Assembly: GCA_035048815.1 (NCBI GenBank)
Contig: JAUCBN010000020.1
Location: 18,753,001-18,817,000 of the forward strand
DNA length: 64,000 nucleotides
Reading direction: 5' to 3'
Source of the DNA: Abelmoschus esculentus
Lineage: Eukaryota; Streptophyta; Magnoliopsida; Malvales; Malvaceae
The notes under the pieces were generated by a model. The model had not been told where the DNA came from, did no database searches, and worked only from the letters and a program-made list of their open reading frames with translations. Position 1 is the first letter of the stretch; each line of letters starts with the position of its first letter. The position numbers were made by a program, and so were the translations under genes. This document shows, one piece after another, positions 35,500 through 48,200 of the stretch.

Positions 35500-38400
35500 T
35501 ACCGAATTTAGGAAGACGTAATGTGATGCGTCTAATTTTTTTTTTTTTGTTATAACTATTAATATTCAAAACAATAATTATCAATTTAAAAAATATATTA
35601 TCTTATATACTAATTATAGAAAAATTATTACACAAGCATAATTAATTTAGAGTTTAAAATTTTAATTTAAAGTACACAAGATGATAAAGATTTCTTTCGG
35701 TTTTATTTCATGTGGTCCATATGGCTATATTGCGATAAAGTGATATTCAAAAATGTTATAGTGATTTTAATTGAATATTCGAGTTAAAAATTCTATAAAA
35801 TATTTTAATATAATATTTAAATTATTCGGACTTTATTCTATTTCTAAATAAAAAATATATTTAAATATAATATTTAAAAGACATTTTAATTTGTTAACTC
35901 CAAATGAGTTGTGTTGAGCGCCGCAAAAACATATAGAAATGGGAATCGGTTTCACAAATTGTTGGTTCGTGGAAGTGGGAATTAGGTAATGATAATTTGT
36001 TGATCTCTAATTGTGATTACCTTTTCAAAAGCGTGTGGGTTTTAAACAATTAATAAAATAATTAAAATATTATAATTTAAAGAAAATAAACATCTGCCTA
36101 GCTGGAGTGTTTGACCTTCTATGAGATCTAACTAACTAAATTGTGCATCAGGTCCAGGCGTCTCGTACGCCAACCAAGATTTTTTAGTACCTGAATTCAA
36201 ACATGTAATAAGATAGTCAGACTCCCAACTCCCAAGTAATTAATAGCGTCTTTATTTGACTGTCCGGTTGAAATCAAATTATCCTTAGTCTCTATAGTAA
36301 ATGTAATATCCTTATTTAAATGTCAGTAAACCCCCTTCCCATCTCCCTCTATCGCGGTGGTTGTCTCTTGAACAACAAGGCCGGCCGGCTTCAAACATTT
36401 AGACCAGACAAGGAAACAAAACTAAAATAAAATTCATACCATATTCGATCCCATTCATTTCATATTGTTAACAAGGAGGTAGGTTCAAGAATCTTCCTCA
36501 TTCGCCACGTGGCGTGTAAATGAGCATCAAGACACCTAAGTCAAGTTCTAACCAAAAAGAAAAAAGAGAACAAAATGAATTGTTAAAGTCTCAGAACAGT
36601 ATAATATATCTGACAGTAACAGCTATTTTGCCTCATTATTGTCTTAACAACTCTAGTCGGCAACCAATAGTTTGAAACTGGTCGAAAACATCATCGTCCC
36701 AGTCCCACTCGCCCCAACCTTTGTGAAACCAAGATTTCTGTTTGACATTTTCGCTGGATCTTTCCGGCTGACAACCGAGAACCCTAAGTACAATTACATA
36801 TATATATTGAAAGTGTCTGCCAATTGGACTCAGCTGTTGAAAATGATCTACCTCCAGGCTCTACCTGTTGTGACTGTGTGGAACACTTTTGCAATGCTGA
36901 CAAACAATAAGAAAACAAAGAAGATGAAGACAGAGCAGACATCATACAGGCATTGGGAGTATAAAATCTTTGTGAATGTTTGTATACGGAATGGATCTTG
37001 GTCTGATGACAGGGACCGGTAAAAACGACTTGCATGTATATAAGCTTTCACAGGATAATACTTAATAGTATAATTCCATGGCAGGTTGGCCTGATTATGT
37101 TTGTGTTATGAAACAGAATATTCTACGATTTTTATATACATTTTTAACATCTTTATCGTGTAATTTTCAATTACGTAAATAAAATATTAATAAATTAATT
37201 TATTAACAGTTAGACCCAAAACGGTGTCGTAATTTCAAGCTTTCAAAGCCTATCTACCGGGATTAAGGCCCTCCACCAGTTGTGTTAGCAAATGAAAATC
37301 AGACAATGGGGCTACGTGGATAGCCACTTTGATGTTAACAGGTTGAAAGACAATGATTCAGGCTCCGTTGTAGCTTATAATCATCTAGTTTAAGCTAATT
37401 AACGTGAGTCCGACAGGTCTTAACGTTTTTTTTTTATATCTATTTTTATGTCTGAATATTAAAAATTAAATCTTAAATCTTAAAAAATATATTTTACTTT
37501 AAAATTTTAAACTTTAATATTAAATTCTAACTTTTTAATCTTAATTTTAAATTTATATTTTTAATACGAGACATAAATATATCGAAACAATCCACGTGGG
37601 TCTGGTTTTCTAATCTGTGACATAAAACCACATGGTCAAAGGTTCATAATCAAATAAAGGAGAAGAAATGATGGTAAGATTTAATTTCTTTTAGGGTTTT
37701 AGCTTTAAGATGTCATGGTGATTTGAAAAATTGTCAAGAGGGTGTCTTTGTCTACTTTTCGGGACAAGCATTATATGACTACATGATCTTCCTAAACCAG
37801 ATATTCTGCGTAAATAAACTGAGTTTAATTTAATAAAATTATATTTATTTTTAAAATGTTAATATTTAGTTTATTTAATTATTATTATATTTATTTATTT
37901 TTGAATATATTTTCTTGTTTAGCATTTAAACGTATTCGTTTAATGCCCGTGAATAGATTCATAGAAGAAAATAATAAAATTATATCACTAATCCTAAGCT
38001 TTTCAGGCTTTACAATTTGAACTCTAAAAGTCATCATGTGCTTAATTTAATTCCTCACTTCACCATTATTTAAAATATGTAAAAAAAAAATAAATCAGAT
38101 ACGTGAGCTTATAAACAAATTGATAAACATGTTTGTTCATTAACATACACGAACTATGTACATTTTTATTCGTATTTATTCGTTTAACATAAAATTTTAT
38201 TTATATTTATTTATTTAAATTAACGAATATTATAAAAATATTATAAATAATTTATTGAATACAATGTTTATTTACATCTCTAACGAGATCATTAACCATA
38301 ATAACGTTTTGGATCAGGATAAGAAAAATGAAAGGTAAGGGAAAAAAACTCATTTTCTCCCGTCTGAATTGAATTTCCAATTAGGGGAGAAATTTAAAGG

Positions 38401-39379
38401 TATAAAGCTTAAAAAATGTTTTTAATATTTGATTAAATGGTTATTTTAGCTTAATATTTTATTTTATATTAAAATAATTTTTATAAATATAAATTATTAG
38501 TTGATTAAGTTTTTTTATTTGTGGAGGTATTATTTTGACTCAAAATAAAGTATTAAGGTGTAAATTATTTAAAAAGAATAAAAATTAAAATGACTATTAG
38601 TCAAACGTTAGGACTATTTTCTAATATTATGTCTTTAAAATTAAATATCTCATTTTTTATATAAAAATCAATATAAATTTTAATGTCCGACTCAAAGGAT
38701 TAAAATAAAGAAGCTGATGAAATGTGAGATCGAAAAAAATATCATCTATGATTGTTTGAAGTTTAAGAGTTATAAAAAAGTTTAATGTCTAAATTTTAAT
38801 GAGTAAATTAAACGTTTTAAAATTTTAGTGATTAAAATAGGTTTAAAAATAAAGTTTAGTGAGGATTTACGTAATTTAACCAATAATAAATTCATGTACA
38901 TGTGACGTATATCCAAATTAACATAGACAAAAAATTCATTGCCTTTTCGGTATTTTTTATGTATAAAAAGATTAAAATTTAACATCTAACCTTAAATTTT
39001 AAAATATATATCTTATTTTAAATTTTATGAACTCTAATCCCAAACTAAAATATTAAACCTTATTCTTAAACCTTAATCACTTTTAATATTATAACATAAA
39101 AAAATAGAAAAATTATTAATTTGACTTATCGGTAAATCAATGGAGTGTGTTTAATGAATTTTACTGGGTTCTAACGAGAATTAACACATAAAATGCCTAT
39201 CATCTTGTTAAAACTTAAAACTAGGGTATGTGGTTCAGGCTTATCTAAATTGGATCCACACCAACTCCAGTCTCCAGCTCTCCGCCAGGCAGCTCCAACT
39301 AAAAAATTTTGAAACTCTAGTAAGTAGTAACAGCGAAAGTTCTTAGCATGTTTCTTCCTTGAGGGAATAAAATAAAAAC
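35500..39379. other. Long AT-rich intergenic region
   Basis: No gene recognised in about 3.9 kb. The stretch 36480-37030 is less AT-rich and open on the plus strand for 116 codons (36672-37022), but the peptide resembles nothing I know. The stretch 38100-38290 has ATTCGTTTA/TTTATTTATT-type words similar to 9170-9540, pointing to a dispersed repeat. Confidence 0.45.
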
Positions 39380-40397
39380 ATGTCCAACCTCATCTCTTTA
39401 AGTTCCCCTCTTCTGCTTCCTAAACCCTCTCCAAATCCTATTTCCAAACCTTTTCGGTCCATAAACTGTTGCAGTCTAAGGAAGCAGCGCAAACCAAGTC
39501 TTAAAACCTCTTGGCCTTCCATCTGTCTCTCCCTTTTCGGTTCCGGTTTCATTTTGGGTCCCCTCATCGATGGCCTTCATTCAAGGGTAAACCTTGTGGT
39601 CTACCAAAATGGAGCAGTAAACATCGGTCCTCTACACACCAACATATGGGTAAATTTGTAAAGTTGGATTCTTTAAGCTACCCTTTTCTTTAAAGCTTCT
39701 TAATTTCACTCTTCAGAGTTCAAATTCTTTGATTTTTATCATGTGTTAGGTCCCTCCTTTGCTGGGATTGTTTTATTGTACAGTTGGGTTGCTGCAACTC
39801 TTCTTGGATGAAAAGAATTCTAAGATTGTTCCCCAGGGAAGTCTGGAAAAAGCTGTTGGGTCTCTTATGTGAGTCGATCTATGCTTTTCTAGTTTCTAAA
39901 TAACTGCAAATTGAATTCATGGTTTTTGGAATACAGAGCATTGGTATTGTTCATCGAACTGAGCTCTGAAATGTATAAAAATGGAGTCCCGGACAACATT
40001 GAGGCGTACATTTTGTTTGCAGCGGCAGAGGTTTTATGGTTCGCACTAGATAGGACACGCCTGGGTTTCACCCTAGCGTCTGTCATTGGCATTTGCTGCC
40101 CCTTGGCTGAAATTCCAATGATGCAGTAAGATCAGAAAATGTTCTTTATTTTTTTTAGTCCCTTTATTATGCTGATTTTGGATTGATTTAATCCCTTTAC
40201 TTAATTTACCATCATCTGATAATCTACTTTCTTCCAGTTTTTTCCATCTCTGGTACTACCCACAAGCAAATATTGAGATCTTGGGGCAGGGACTTGTTAC
40301 CTGGACAGTCACCTGCTATTTTGCTTACACTCCATTCCTCGTCTGTTTATCCCGCTGGCTCAGATCTACAACTAATGCTACTGATACAGACAGGTAG
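39380..40397 (+). CDS. INSIG-like (insulin-induced gene family) membrane protein, 245 aa
   Basis: Exons: 39380-39649, 39750-39868, 39937-40125, 40238-40397, phases consistent. The N-terminus (first ~45 residues) is Ser/Pro/Lys-rich without acidic residues and looks like a plastid transit peptide. After it come several hydrophobic segments: FGSGFILGPLIDGLH, VPPLLGLFYCTVGLLQLFL, AYILFAAAEVLWFALDRTRL, GFTLASVIGICCPLAEIP and TWTVTCYFAYTPFLVCL. Order and details, such as WVPP and the FDRSRSG-like LDRTRLG, match the INSIG fold, which in animals retains the SREBP-SCAP complex and HMG-CoA reductase control in the ER. The role in plants is not established. INSIG membership is a recognition from pattern and should be confirmed by profile search. 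Confidence 0.75.
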
Positions 40398-40442
40398 GAG
40401 GAGCTGATAAGGATTTGCTTCTCAGTGCACAGTTTGAAAATT

Positions 40443-40571
40443 GGAGTATCGAACAGACAACATTGAGGACTGGGGCGAAAACCCTTTTATATGCAGCAGC
40501 AGCAGAAGTTTTAAGGTTCTGAATGAGACAGGACAGAACTGGGTTTTACTTTTGCATCTGGCATTTCATTT
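40443..40571 (+). pseudogene. Decayed copy of INSIG-like exon 3
   Basis: The DNA closely parallels exon 3 at about 39982-40100: GGAGT..C..GACAACATTGAGG, GCAGC.GCAG.AG..GTTTTA.GGTTC and CTGGGTTT..C. appear in the same order and spacing. It lies just 46 bases past the stop codon of the complete gene and does not keep the original frame. It is the remnant of a partial tandem duplication. Confidence 0.75.
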
Positions 40572-41554
40572 CATAGACGAAGAACAATTATTTGCTTTTG
40601 GTAAAAGTATTAGCATGTTCCTGAACTATGGAAACCAGATCTTCATTTACATGTTCGCTTATTTGCTCGCCATTTGTATCTTTCGGAAACCAGATGAGAG
40701 GTTTTGAGTATATCCAAGGAGTGATCTTGGAAGCTCAGCCTTTCGACATGGAACTAGATCGGGTGACCGTAACATTGAAGAAGAAAAGAAACAATCTGCT
40801 CAAATTTTATCAGTTAATCTGCATGTACCAAGTTTTGGACACTATTTTCGTATATGCTGCTTGTGTAAATTATCATGAACAGATCCAAGTTATTTTGCAT
40901 GATGTTTGAACAGGCTGAAATAGATGCACTCTACTGGAACTTGGCTGCAAAAATATGAAAAGTTGAAGTAATATGCGTGTGCCGGATATCATACAAAAAC
41001 AAACACAAGTTTGCTCATGTTGTTCTTTAAAACGTAGAGTCAACTAGTTAATGAAAAATAAACAATCATTCGAGATAAGGTTCATTTCCGAATATAACTA
41101 CTAAAACTAAATACTGAAAACCCCGCCCGACATTCTTACGAAGTTCTGGACAGAGACATTATAAAATCGAAATTTGAACAAACTGCAATGAGACATTCAA
41201 AGAGTAGGTGTTCACTTCTCAACTCTGATACAGAACCAACATACTTACCTAGACTTGAGCTCACCATTGTTTTACTCTCTATTCTCTAACCGAACAAGAT
41301 ATGTTGGACCCTGGAAAATTTTGGAGCAAAGCTTTAACTTAATTCAAAGAGGAAATAGAATTAGAAATAACCAAAAAACAATCGGATCCACACCCCAAGA
41401 ATATCTTATCCAGCAAGAAACTTGCCAGTTGCCATATATTTGGACAAAATTATGAACTAAGGGATTGACAGAGGCATGATATTAACAGAATCAATCATCT
41501 CCCATGTTTATTAAAGCATGCAATAACTCACCTAATCAAGCCCATTGCATTGAT
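40572..41554. other. 3' flanks between INSIG-like and zinc-knuckle genes
   Basis: Convergent 3' regions. The part to about 40910 is unusually non-AT-rich and may derive from the duplication of the INSIG-like locus, but no clear match to its exon 4 is visible. From about 41450 it is 3' UTR of the minus-strand gene. Confidence 0.4.
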
Positions 41555-44153
41555 TTAGTACCGATTGTAAGCTTTCCCAAAATCTTCACGCCTGTGTCGC
41601 GGAAACTCACCATAAGAGTCATGAAGCCTAGAGGAATAATTTTCCATAGGATTTGGGCACCTGCCCCTAGAATCCATGGGTAAACTAGCCCCAGAGTAAT
41701 GAGGATGGACTGATGAGCCATCATATCCAGAATATGCATGCTGTTTATAACCTCCAAAGCCTGAAGCAGGCATTTGTTGCCGTGCCTGTTGCTGACGCCT
41801 CTGGGCATCCAATTGAAGGAACTCCTCCCACTGCTTTGTATGTGTGTCCCTCAATATAGCTGATTTCTTGATGTAGTTCTCTCTCATCTCCTTGATCGTC
41901 TAAAATTTGTAAAACCATAAGTCAGAATCAGAATTTCCATACTGCTACAACACACGGTGGAATGGCTGTCTGTATCATTCAATGATGAAGACCACACCAT
42001 AGTTCTTTCTTCTTGTTCCCCAGTGTAAAAAAGGTTAGATAATTCAATGTGACAGCTCATTGACATTGATAGATACCCCACATGGTCATCTCTAACATTC
42101 AACCCACGCCATCAGAAGCCCCATATACAATCTAAATGATGTATGGCCATAAACACATAATTTAAGCCCTATGGGAATAAGATTAGTCCTACAAGGATGA
42201 ACAAGAAGATAGACCAATAGACCAAGAATAAATATTCATTTTTTCCAGCTTTAGATTATGAAATTCATGGTCCTCATTGCAGTTAATTAATGTTCAGAAA
42301 ATTACAATCCCATTCTGACTAGAGTTTCAAAATACTTACCATATCCCGGAATGATTGAGGCTTATCAAAGAAACCATTTAGCACCGAAAGCACTCTTGAC
42401 AGTCAAACAAGATAAATATCTTACCTCTCGATGCTTATAATTCTCTTCATCTTCTTCCTTATCACGAATTCTCCCAAGTTCCATTGCCTCTCTCTTGTAT
42501 TCCAACTCCAACTCATCTAGCGTTTGAGGGAAGGGATGGTATTCAAACTGACTGCCAGACTGCAAATCAGATCCCCGTCTCTCGGTATCCCATCCATCAA
42601 TTCTATAAGCTCCCATGTTTCGATTATGACCATCATAGTTATTAAATGAGTTGCCAGCATAAGGCAAACTGCCTGGGGATTTAGAGTGGCTCGAACGACC
42701 TCTAGCTCCATCATTACCATAAGCTTCATGAAATGAAGAGTATGGTAAGCACTTGATTCAAATGCGCAAAGATCAGCTTTTAACTAGACATAAAATCATA
42801 TATTCACAAAGTTAACCCACCCATTAAAATCCACAAATGCTTTCAGTAAATAAGTTTGTTTTGGAGACAATCCATTCAATTTGGACCAAATCTTGACATT
42901 ACTTCAGAATCGCATACATAATGCTTGAACATAAGAACTTACCTCTTGCTGCAAACAAATGATAGTAAGCAGTATTATTAACATTTACAAAAAAAAAAAA
43001 AAAAAAACGAGAACATACAGGATAACCTAGACAGCAAACAAACTACGAGCCTGGGATTACCAGCTTTAAATTGATGCCGAAAACATATCCTATGCTGTCC
43101 CTACCTTGTGGAGAATCTCTAGAAATTTTCCGTAGACCCTCACGGACACGCTCTTCCACAGCTTTATCTTGCCTACCAAATCGTTGTTGAAAGTGTGGTG
43201 AATTATGTGCCCCTGAATGAGTCCTTTGTGATTCAGGGCATCGTAGCCGTGCACCAACAGGACTTTGTTCAGGGGACCTTGATCTGCTCATGCGAGAACT
43301 AGAACCCTTTTGATCACCTTCATCCTTTACTTTGTGTACAGCATCCACACCCTTTTTCAATATTAGCCTATCCTTACCGCTTACAATTAGAAATTTCTCA
43401 TCCATTTTGATTTTGCAGCCAATGTCTTTCTCGATCCTCCGAATAACTTTCTCTGTGAAAAGAGCTCTTACATGTGGGTCTCTAGCTGGTACCCTTTCAA
43501 AGAAATCTTGAGACTTGCGATTTGCTCCGAGAGTGGAGGGACAGCCCTACAAATGTATGAAACAGTATAACAATAAAGGAAACAAGGGAAAACCTTCCTT
43601 CTCTAGGAAAATGCATCAATAAAAGCAAAAGCGATATTCTACCTCACTTAAACAGGGATATCCGCTGTTACTTCAATAAGAAATTGTGAAAACGTGAAGA
43701 ATTCTTTTACAAAGAAGTGGGGGTGGGAGGAAGGATTCACAAATATAAGCAGGTATATGCTTACCACATTATACACAGGTTATTCATGATATCCATCATC
43801 GAAACAATAAATTACTAAAATAAAAATATGAACCCATTGATAGTTAATACCTGAGTAAAGTGGCCTGATTCTCCACATATTTTGCAAATCAACTCTTCTT
43901 CTTTCCTCTTCTTCCAATTCCTCTCAGTAGCCTTGGATTTAGCCTCCCAAACCTTAGCTTCCCGGCTGGTGAAGTCGGTGGGCACCGCATTGGGGTCAGG
44001 CTGTTCCTCTTCCTCATTTGAACCAGCACGAGGCCGTTTATTGCCATTCACCTTATCCTGTACCTTGGAAGCTGCAGCCCCTAACGGACCAGTGTATTCC
44101 TTGTAAAGTTCACTGAAATCATCATCGATATCTGGGTCTGGTCTGTTTGCCAT
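41555..44153 (-). CDS. CCHC zinc-knuckle protein with KH-like segment, 471 aa
   Basis: Probable nuclear RNA-binding protein. Exons: 44153-43851, 43546-43105, microexon 42953-42948 (approximate), 42723-42425, 42360-42340, 41899-41555. Residues about 1-60 are acidic (DPDIDDDFSELYKEYTG). A CCHC zinc knuckle, CKICGESGHFTQGC (residues 90-103), is split by intron 1. The next part (ALFTEKVIRRIEKDIGCKIK to VSGKDRLILKKGVDAVHKV) resembles a KH fold. Then come Ser/Arg-rich (SRMSRSRSPEQSP), acidic coiled (DELELEYKREAMELGRIRDKEE) and Gln/Gly/Tyr-rich stretches. Similar plant proteins are annotated only as zinc knuckle (CCHC-type) family protein. Exon frames agree with or without the 6-nt exon. Confidence 0.82.
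42948..42953 (-). other. Candidate 6-nt microexon in zinc-knuckle gene
   Basis: Minus strand reads TTTGCAG|CAAGAG|GTAAGTTC: six bases bounded by strong acceptor and donor. Between exon 2 (ending CAAG) and exon 4 (starting CTTATGG) it adds two codons (Ala-Arg) without shifting frame. A 20-base A run lies nearby at about 42988-43007 on the plus strand, i.e. a T run upstream of the acceptor. Confidence 0.55.
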
Positions 44154-45292
44154 TGATATTAAAACAAACTAACCATAAACAAATCCCTGCCCAACCAATT
44201 ACATTCATCATTATCTAACGTCTTGAATCAAAATTTTGAGAAAATAAAATTATATGCAAGGAACATGTATAATTCGAATAAGCTAACAATTTCCAGCAGT
44301 ATTTCAAAGTTTCGAATTGGCCTCCCCTAAATCTATTTACAAAATTTCAATACAGAAAATCCATTCGAAGTAGCAATAAGCAATATCGGAATATCATACA
44401 AGTATAACGAATTTAACGAATGAAAAAGCAGAAAATAAAAGAGGAAGCAAAATTTTACCGGGAAAAAAAAGAAGCTTCTGAGCAGCAAATAACTTCTACG
44501 ACGAATATGAAATCTTCTAGGGCTGTGGTTATGGCTGTTGTGGCTGCGGCTTTTACTTTTGTTTTGGGGATGTCTTCTTTAAATAAATATTACATTTGGC
44601 ACCCTTATTTTTGTAAAATCTTCATTTTAACCCTCTTCATTTGAAACTTCTATTTTCACATACCTAATAATTTTCTGATTTTCTCTCTAACCTCTTTTTA
44701 ATTTTAATTGTGTCTTGAGATCTAAAGATTTAGTTGGGTCTCTAACCCTTTAATTATAATGAGTCTAGGCTTAAAAAATATATGTAATATTATATTATCA
44801 AATATTTAATCCTTTAATTAATTTATAAATAATTTATTTTTATTTTTCGATCTATAATAACATTTATCACATATAATCAATCATTTTTACTGAAATAATT
44901 TTAAAATCGATATATAATCTGATCGGCCTTTTATTTATTTATCTGAAATTGACATATAATATAGTTGATTTATTTTTATATATAAAAAATAAAAAGAGAT
45001 TTAATACATTTTAAAATATTTTTTCAACGATAAATATCCAAACGAGGATATAATTCTGTATCACTGTAGAAAGTATTACGACTATTCAAACAAATGAAGA
45101 TTCAAGGAAATTGCAATATAAGGAAGCTTACAATTAAAAGTTACTGTAGAATCCTGCAGTATTAGATTATCAAGTGTGAATTTAATTCAAAGTCGGCTAT
45201 AGGACGTGGACCGATTTAAATTTGTAAAACAAGCGACACAAAACGAAGAAAATCGCCCCAATAACGAAATTTCGTGGTCGACGTCGACGACG
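44154..45292. other. Divergent promoter region of zinc-knuckle and heme-domain genes
   Basis: 5' flanks of two divergently transcribed genes; AT-rich middle (44640-45010). A short plus-strand frame at 44420-44644 has a hydrophobic end but no homology I recognise. No other gene seen. Confidence 0.45.
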
Positions 45293-48200
45293 ATGGTGCC
45301 AGTCGTCCTGCTAACGTTATTGGTGTTGGGATCCGGGCTAACTAGAAGAGTCATCTCGCATGAGGAATCCGGTGAGTGGAGTTGCGAGTCAAACTCGGAG
45401 ATCCAAGTCCAGGCGGATTTCAGACCTGGAGTCATCACCCTCGATGGTCACGCCGATGATTGGAAAGACATAGATGGGTTCGAGTTCTCTCTCCTTCCTG
45501 CTCTTGACCCAGACGAGGATCAAGAGTACAAAGATGGGAAAATGACGGTGAAGGTAATGATATCGCCTATTGCTTAGATTTCGAAAAGGAAGAACATTTG
45601 GCCATGAGTTTTGATGTCAAACGTTTTTTCTGGAATTGTATTAGACCTTACACGATGGAAATGATATCTTCTTCTTGTTGGAAGTTGATGGGGACTATGC
45701 ATACTCCAAAGGGTAAGCTTTTTTTTATTAGAACTAGATTTAATTCCTTTTTTGATGAGTTAGCAATTAAGATTTATTTACTTTCGCGTGGTAATTGGTA
45801 TGGATTTTACTTTTCATTCTTTTAGTTGTGTGAATTGAATGTAGAGAATTTTCAACTGAATCTGTTGCCACACTCTAAATTGTCTGTGTTTAACGACTTA
45901 TGGCTAACCAGGTTTCTACTCCTTAATGCAGGGACAACTCCAAATGTCCATCTGTAGCTCTCATGTTTCAAATTGGCAACCATGCTACTTATCATAATGT
46001 ATGTTATTCTATCATATGCTATGTTTACCTTTCTTTGATACTCTTGTTAGCTTCCCTTAGTTGCAAGGATGAAAGTTGAAAAATAAATTTTACTGTGGTT
46101 CAAGATGGGTGGCTGTAACGAACAAAGGGGCTCTTGCACTAACAAGACTTGCAGAGGACATGAAGTTGACATTATGCACTTTTCTATTGGAAATGCTATA
46201 CCCGGAAGGCTTTATGGTGGCAATCCCATAGATAATAGAGAGGGAAATGGAGGTGATAGGTAATGTAGTACAACATAGTTTGAAGTAGTACAATGTATTC
46301 TTAGCCGTCAGAATAGTGAAGTGAAACAATGTACTCCTGTGGAAAAATGTTTCTTAGTATTTTATGATAATACTTTTATTTGCTGACAGGTTTGGTCATT
46401 TGGTTGATGTGTATGCTTGGAACCCGCACTGTAGATACCTTGATGGCATGGGTCCTTCCGGTAAATTCTAAGATCCTCTAGTCTTATTGGCCTGTTTTAA
46501 AGTATGAAATTTGCTTTTTTTAGATGAAAACGATGGGACTTCCTTTAAGCATAGTGAAACAAAGTGGGGTTAGGCACTAAAGAAAGTGACCACTGACTAC
46601 AGGGGTCATCAAGGTGTCATAGGATGGGAACAACTCCCAAAAGTCAAACTTTTATCTTATATGAGACACTAGATAGCTTGCTTAATGGATATTGCACTCA
46701 CTAGAAGGAACTTTTTGAAGATCTTGATGCATTAATAACTTTAATGTCACTAAATCATTGAGGTAGACACCACCAGCAATTATTTTTAAGCTGATTGACT
46801 TTGTTGTGATCTATCTTGTTGCGTTATGATTTGTGATTCTTGTTGCCTTCAACCATGATCAAATTACTCAGTCCAGTTGTAGCTTGTTTCTGCTATCTTA
46901 TATTATTTTGAGAAGGAAAAAATTATTCTGATAGGATGATCCAGTTTTTTCATTATTTTTTTTAGGTTTCTCCCAATTTCCTACTATTATCTTCATAGGA
47001 AAATTAGATGGCCCTTTTGATCTTATTTTGTTAGATATTGTTTCCTCCTCTCTGGCACATTTTTGACATAAGATTCTCAATTTTCATTTTAGGATTATTT
47101 ATTTAGAAGACCTAAAATTCCTTTGCCCTGTTTGATTATATTTCATTTGATAACTTACCTTCACATATGACCATATGAATTTCTTCTCTGGTTTATATGT
47201 GAATCTCCTGATCCAGAGCGCTAGCTTTCTCTTATAAGGTCATCCTTCTTTCCAGTATATATACATAAAATAGTGTTTTCCTTCTCAGTAAATGATTCAG
47301 CAAAATTATCTTGTTTTAGGTAACTTTCTATTTTTTAAAACCCCTTATCAGTCTCAGTTTGAAATTTTGTAAATCCTTTACACAAACTAATGTTATTTCA
47401 TGAGTCTAAGTCTGCAGAGTTCCTTGCTTCCTAGCCAACTCTTAATTAGTTTTCTATTTCTCTTGATCTAGGGGTATGATTTACAACAAAGCTAGTGAAT
47501 TCGTATTGGTGTCTTTTAGTTAATGATTGAATTTTATATATGTACTAGACAAAAATACCATTTTTGTTACTTATATATCTCTTGTGGCTTTATTTAATAT
47601 CTTTATCCAATGACAATTTCCTGCTCTGATTCTGTCCTTCTCCCCGTTGTCCCCTTTAAAAGAGCATTGATTGTAATAGAATATTTATTTCCTCAATGTT
47701 TATATAATACTAAGGTTTATCCTTTGTCACTGTTAGGAAATGATTCCAGTGCACAGAATGACTGGAAAGGGGCATGGTGGCACAGTAGCTTCACAATTCA
47801 TTCAGGTAATTAAACTGTCATGATTGTTTATACACCATTCGAGTTGGATATCTAGATTTTTTATCTTTAATACCTAAGTTCATCAATCAATTCAGAGACC
47901 ATGGTTGATATTTATTCTAAATTTGCATATCCAGTTCAAACAGAATGGATATATAAGATGGTGTGAATTTCTTCTACAATCATGGTCCATATGCATGCTT
48001 CAATGTTCTCAAACTAGCCGAGTTGTAATCACTTCTTTTACATGTTTTTGGAGCTTATATAGCCATTTTCTGTGCATCAAGTTGGTAAAAAGCATTAAGC
48101 TCCATTTGGTTTCAGGAAAAAAGCGTTTTCTTGAGAAATGAATAACACTAAAGCAAATTTGCTTGGTTGAAAATTTTAGAAATGGTTTTTGGAAATGAAA

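Noticed and set aside
36672..37022. 116-codon plus-strand frame
   Set aside because: Unrecognised composition, overlaps two frames on the other strand, no splice partners or conservation evidence.
44420..44644. 74-codon plus-strand frame with hydrophobic end
   Set aside because: Lies in the 5' flank of the zinc-knuckle gene, Lys/Glu-rich start then a weak span; no known relative.
45206..45292. 29-codon extension of the heme-domain protein
   Set aside because: Begins with GTG and would bury the signal peptide; the ATG at 45293 fits a secreted protein.
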